From Neelides folsomi (taxonomy: Eukaryota; Arthropoda; Collembola; Neelipleona; Neelidae): 46,873 nt of DNA. A program made the position numbers and the translations under genes. Shown in pieces: positions 43,459 to 46,873 of this stretch. The notes below the pieces were generated by a model that saw nothing but the letters and a program-made list of their open reading frames with translations, had not been told where the DNA came from and searched no databases. The stretch lies in assembly GCA_034687125.1 (NCBI GenBank), contig JAQGBZ010000448.1, positions 1 to 46,873 of the forward strand, in the 5' to 3' direction. Each line of letters opens with the position of its first letter. Position 1 is the first letter of the stretch.

Positions 43459-44343
43459 TTAATCTGTGGAGAATGGATTAACATATAAATTATTTGGTAT
43501 GCCATTTACGACATCTTCTCCAACTACTTCCCAACGATGTTCGACCTTAGGTAAAATTTCTGAAACTGTATCTACAATTAGAAAATTTTTTATTTGTTTA
43601 TTTATAAATCAGGATATTTTCATTGACAGCCCAATTTCAAAAAAGTAATATAATGAATTAATCAATAATTAAAATAAACATAATCTATAAGGCAATTATT
43701 GTAAAAGAGTTTTTTGGGTCGATCTTAGTTACTAGGGCCAAATAGGGTATATATCCGATGATGTTCCAACAAAACGGGAACATCATCGACTTCTCACCTT
43801 ACCTATCCTAACCTAACAATCGGGTATATACCCGATGAGAAGGAACAATTCCTTAAACGGAACCAGATGTTCCCGTTTTGTTGAACATCATCTGGTATAT
43901 ACCCGATTTGGCTCTAGTAACTAAGATCTACCCGAGTTTTTTTAATATTAATGCTTTCTTTCTTTATACTTAATCTTGTAAAACACATTTGACTGAATAA
44001 TAAAAGTAATATTTATAGATATTCAATTCTTATGATTTCTAATATGATTTAATTTTTGTTTTTGTTGTAGGTATGCGTTTATAATTTTAATGTTTATAAT
44101 ATATTTAAAAAATTAAATACCTTCTGGAGCATTAAATGCATAAGAAAGAACTTTCTTCACAGGTTGTAGGTTAACACTAACAATCTAATAAAATAAAATT
44201 AATCGTTAAAACTTTATCGTATATTATTATTTATAATTATCATTATTTACGTTATCATTATTTAAAGGTTTTCCATTCGAAATATTTATAATGTTCAAGC
44301 AAAAAAAGACCAAAACTGTTAAAGTCAAAATTTTGGAAGACAT
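43459..44343 (-). CDS. Small secreted protein, 89 aa, 3 exons
   Basis: Exons on the minus strand: 44343-44251, 44184-44121, 43571-43459; both introns are GT-AG and the frame is open for 89 codons with a TAA stop. Residues 1-24 (MSSKILTLTVLVFFCLNIIN then ISNG) form a clear signal peptide. The mature part of about 65 residues starts KPLNNDN and contains SVNLQPVKKVLSYAFNAPED, EHRWEVVGEDVVNG and NPFSTD. It has no cysteine, so it is not a disulfide-stabilised peptide. The family is not recognised. Precise splicing across three exons and coding-like composition support a real gene. Intron 2 carries a 218-bp MITE. A TATA-like TATATAA lies about 80 bases upstream. Confidence 0.75.
43716..43933. mobile_element. 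218-bp MITE with 9-bp target duplication GAGTTTTTT
   Basis: Terminal inverted repeats of about 70 bases begin GGGTCGATCTTAGTTACTAG at 43716 and end CTAGTAACTAAGATCTACCC at 43933. The internal words GGGTATATACCCGATG and GATGTTCCCGTTTTGTTG also pair. The 9-bp repeat GAGTTTTTT (43707-43715, 43934-43942) flanks it. It is nested in intron 2 of the small secreted protein gene, and its centre contains CCTAACCTAAC. Confidence 0.85.
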
Positions 44344-44417
44344 GCTTTTAAGATTAAAGCGCCTGACTTGTCAATTATTCAATCGTAAAAATTCTATTAT
44401 ACTTTCGAATGAATTTT

Positions 44418-44434
44418 CCACTATTATATAGTGG
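44418..44434 (-). promoter_or_regulatory. Candidate core promoter of the small secreted protein
   Basis: CCACTATATAATAGTGG on the minus strand (44434-44418) contains TATATAA within a near-perfect palindrome, 75-90 bases upstream of the ATG at 44343, a normal distance for a TATA box plus short leader. Confidence 0.45.
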
Positions 44435-44439
44435 TTTTT

Positions 44440-46190
44440 ACCGTGATTACAAATTCTAAAGCACGATTTTAAAATTTGATAAATTTAAAATTTAATAAGC
44501 TTTTATTTCATATCACATTAGAATATTTGATATAAATATAGATTTTAGAATACATAAATTCTATTGTTTTCTTCATTTATTTATGTATTTACAATATAAA
44601 TATGCTAAAGCCATTGAAAAATTTATTATTCAACGTCAGTTTGACGTTGATTGTTTTTAATGGAAAAATTTTTGTTTCATAAAAGAATGGAATAATTTAA
44701 TATTTTATGACAAGTAAAATTTCACGCCTATATCTAATTGTATAATCTTGATATACCGTTATTACTCAAAAGAACGCCAACTGCTTTCTTTTAAAAATCG
44801 GAGTCTAATCGGAGCGTTCTTTGAAAATTTTCTAAACTCTTTTTCAACTGTCTTTTGTCTGATAAAATAATAAGCTCTTTTTTTGAAATGAAATTTAAAA
44901 TAATGTCCAATTCGTTCAAATGTTGTACTTTATAAATAATGTAAAATGAATTTGCAACAGCCTTTATTCCTATAGAGGTTGAAATTTAATTATTTTTGTT
45001 TAACAATAAAACTAATCGAATACGAGTGATCATAGAAAAGTGGATAATTTTTTTAAATCGCTTAATAAGATTACTTGAAGTGTTTATGTCAATGTATTTA
45101 ATAAACGGCAATGTTTACAATTTATGTCAAAATTCATCTTTTAAAAATCGGAGGCTTACTTTGAAAATTTTGTTCGGTTTATAAAATTTAAAAAATAATT
45201 ATCCATATAAATATTAAAAACAATATTAAAAGTGAACCAAAACGTGATTATCTTTTCCAATTCTAATAATGTTATTGGATTTTGACCACTACTTTTAAAA
45301 TAAGAGATTTTAAATGAAATATTCCAATAAAAAGGTTTAGCTAATTTATAGCTAAAATATTAATGTATATAAAGAATGGGTAATCCTAAATAGACTCATG
45401 GGTTCTTTTGAGCCCCGGCGGTCTTTAAATATCTCACTAATGATCCCCGTCGTTCTTTTGAGCAATATTGGTATTAATAAAATTCATCATGTTATGATAT
45501 TGATTCAAATTAAATAATTTTTTGATTCTTCACGTTTGTTACAAGAAGACAATTTGAAAAGAATATTGGAGAGCATGGATTGTTTTAATTATTCTTTGCA
45601 TGAATAATGAAAATGACATTGACATTGACTTACTTGTATAACCTAATAATAATTTAGATAATCATGGTCAAAAATTCTATATATTATTGTATCACACTTC
45701 ATTATCTCATAACTATTCCACATCAAGTCATCAAATATTTGAAAAATGCAAGAGCAATATAAAAATTTAAAGTAACCCTGAATTACTCGTTAAGAGCAAC
45801 TTAAAAATTCCTAAAAGAAACTCTATATTTCATTAAAAATAAATTAACTAGCTTTAGATGTTCAAAGATGCGAATTAAGGATATATGAATATAGTATGAA
45901 TATTAACAGAATATTAAAATGTAATATTTACTTTTACTATGTAAATTAAACAATTAGAGAACTGGCAAAATTAATTAAAGGCAATTTGTTGAGCGAATGA
46001 TTAAAAAATACTATGATTGAAAATATAATTGATAAAAAGGTCAAAATATATATTTTGTATATAAAATATTGGGAATTTCAATGAGGAACGATTTAAAAGT
46101 AGGGTAGTGTTTCGGAGTTGTTCCGTTTGCCATTTAATTGGAGTCACTCTATTTGAAGTACTTTTCAAAGTTTGGAACAATTGTCTTCAT
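44440..46190. other. AT-rich spacer with dispersed repeats
   Basis: CTTTTAAAAATCGGAG and TTGAAAATTTT occur at about 44788-44835 and again at 45137-45170. CTCAAAAGAACG at about 44766 recurs inverted at about 45452, and TTCTTTTGAG also at about 45403. CAACGTCAGTTTGACGTTG at about 44632 is a perfect small hairpin. No gene is supported. Confidence 0.4.
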
Positions 46191-46191
46191 T

Positions 46192-46218
46192 AGGTTAGGT
46201 TAGGTTAGGTTAGGTTTG
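46192..46218 (+). repeat. Short TTAGG tract
   Basis: About five TTAGG units in the same orientation as the terminal array, 530 bases before it. Confidence 0.9.
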
Positions 46219-46749
46219 AAGGCGGAAATAAAGTAAAATTTCCTATCCCAAGTATAATTCTAATCCCTAACAGATTCTAAAAGTTCAATTCCTATAATAA
46301 ATTGAGTTTAAATGCAAATCTTAAACTAATTCTGAGCTTTTGGGTGAAAATTTCAAGCTCTTTGGTTATAAAATCTTCGTGTGATTTCTTTGGGTATTTA
46401 GATAATAATTAATTTTTAACTTTAAAAAAATATAATTCTACTTTGATGTAGCTGAACTTTGTATGCAAATTTTATTATAATTATTTATTTATTTCATATT
46501 TTTGATACATATATTTGATAGTGTTACAATACCGTCACTCATAATTTCATTTCAACAGTTTACTATTTTTAAAGGATTTGGATGCATCATAAATCTTAAC
46601 ATTATATTCATTTTGAATTATTTTACCTATAATGATTTTCAATTTAACCTATCCATTTATAAATATTATAGTGTCATTTTATTTGATTTCCTATTATTTC
46701 TTTTAATCCTAAACCCTAATTATGTTCCTTTGTGATATTATAGTTTACA

Positions 46750-46873
46750 TAGGTTAGGTTAGGTTAGGTTAGGTTAGGTAAGGTTAGGTTAGGTTAGGTT
46801 AGGTTAGGTTAGGTTAGGTTAGGTTAGGTTAGGTAAGGTTAGGTTAGGTTAGGTTAGGTTAGGTTAGGTTAGG
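46750..46873 (+). repeat. (TTAGG)n telomere-type array reaching the window edge
   Basis: About 24 units of TTAGG, the arthropod telomere repeat, run to the last base. Two variant TAAGG units at about 46780 and 46835 are exactly 55 bases (11 units) apart, indicating a duplicated block. The G-rich strand runs 5' to 3' towards the right edge, the orientation of a right-hand chromosome end. Confidence 0.9.

Noticed and set aside
1..46873. CRISPR arrays, bacterial operons, ribosome binding sites, phage genes
   Set aside because: The sequence is clearly eukaryotic. The regular repeats are coding minisatellites, transposon subrepeats or TTAGG.

Overview
This is an AT-rich (roughly 70% or more A+T), intron-containing nuclear segment of an animal, most likely an arthropod. 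The evidence is canonical GT-AG introns of about 60-800 bases, secreted metazoan-type proteins (VMO-I, CRAL-TRIO), eukaryotic DNA transposons and non-LTR retrotransposons, and a (TTAGG)n array at the right edge, the arthropod telomere repeat. A springtail (Collembola) or another basal hexapod would fit, but the lineage is a guess.

Layout: 0-9 kb holds two divergently transcribed paralogues of a PHB-depolymerase/esterase-like secreted protein (minus strand 2107 to the left edge, 3'-incomplete; plus strand 6447-8938). They have the same 8-exon structure and unrelated low-complexity tails. 9.5-16 kb holds two co-oriented two-exon genes for small cysteine-patterned secreted proteins with Q-rich 11-residue repeats, each behind a recognisably duplicated promoter. 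Between and after them lie a fold-back element (10925-13120) with a mariner nested in it, a 312-bp MITE, a LINE remnant and a degenerate Merlin transposon (17863-19625).

22.2-27.5 kb is one complete 16-exon ammonium transporter gene (minus, 483 aa, MEP-type). Its introns host a 724-bp fold-back element and a deleted LINE. 29.3-31 kb holds two more inverted-repeat elements. 31.6-33.1 kb holds a CRAL-TRIO fragment, decayed coding matter and a GC-rich LTR-like patch. 34.3-38.8 kb holds two tandem two-exon genes for VMO-I proteins with an unusual C-terminal beta-rich domain. 41-44.3 kb holds an unrecognised two-exon secreted protein, an orphan 3' exon, and a three-exon 89-aa secreted peptide gene with a 218-bp MITE in its intron. 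The right end is (TTAGG)n, with the G-rich strand pointing out of the window.

The strongest theme is three duplicated pairs of secreted proteins whose folded domains are joined to fast-changing low-complexity repeats (G/S, Q/N/P/F, PQQW, QSFQPQFPTSQ, K/N, P/G). I infer an extracellular matrix, adhesive or coat role. That is a hypothesis from architecture only. Both PHB-depolymerase-like copies seem to have lost the catalytic Asp and His while keeping the nucleophile serine, which suggests an enzyme scaffold reused for something else.
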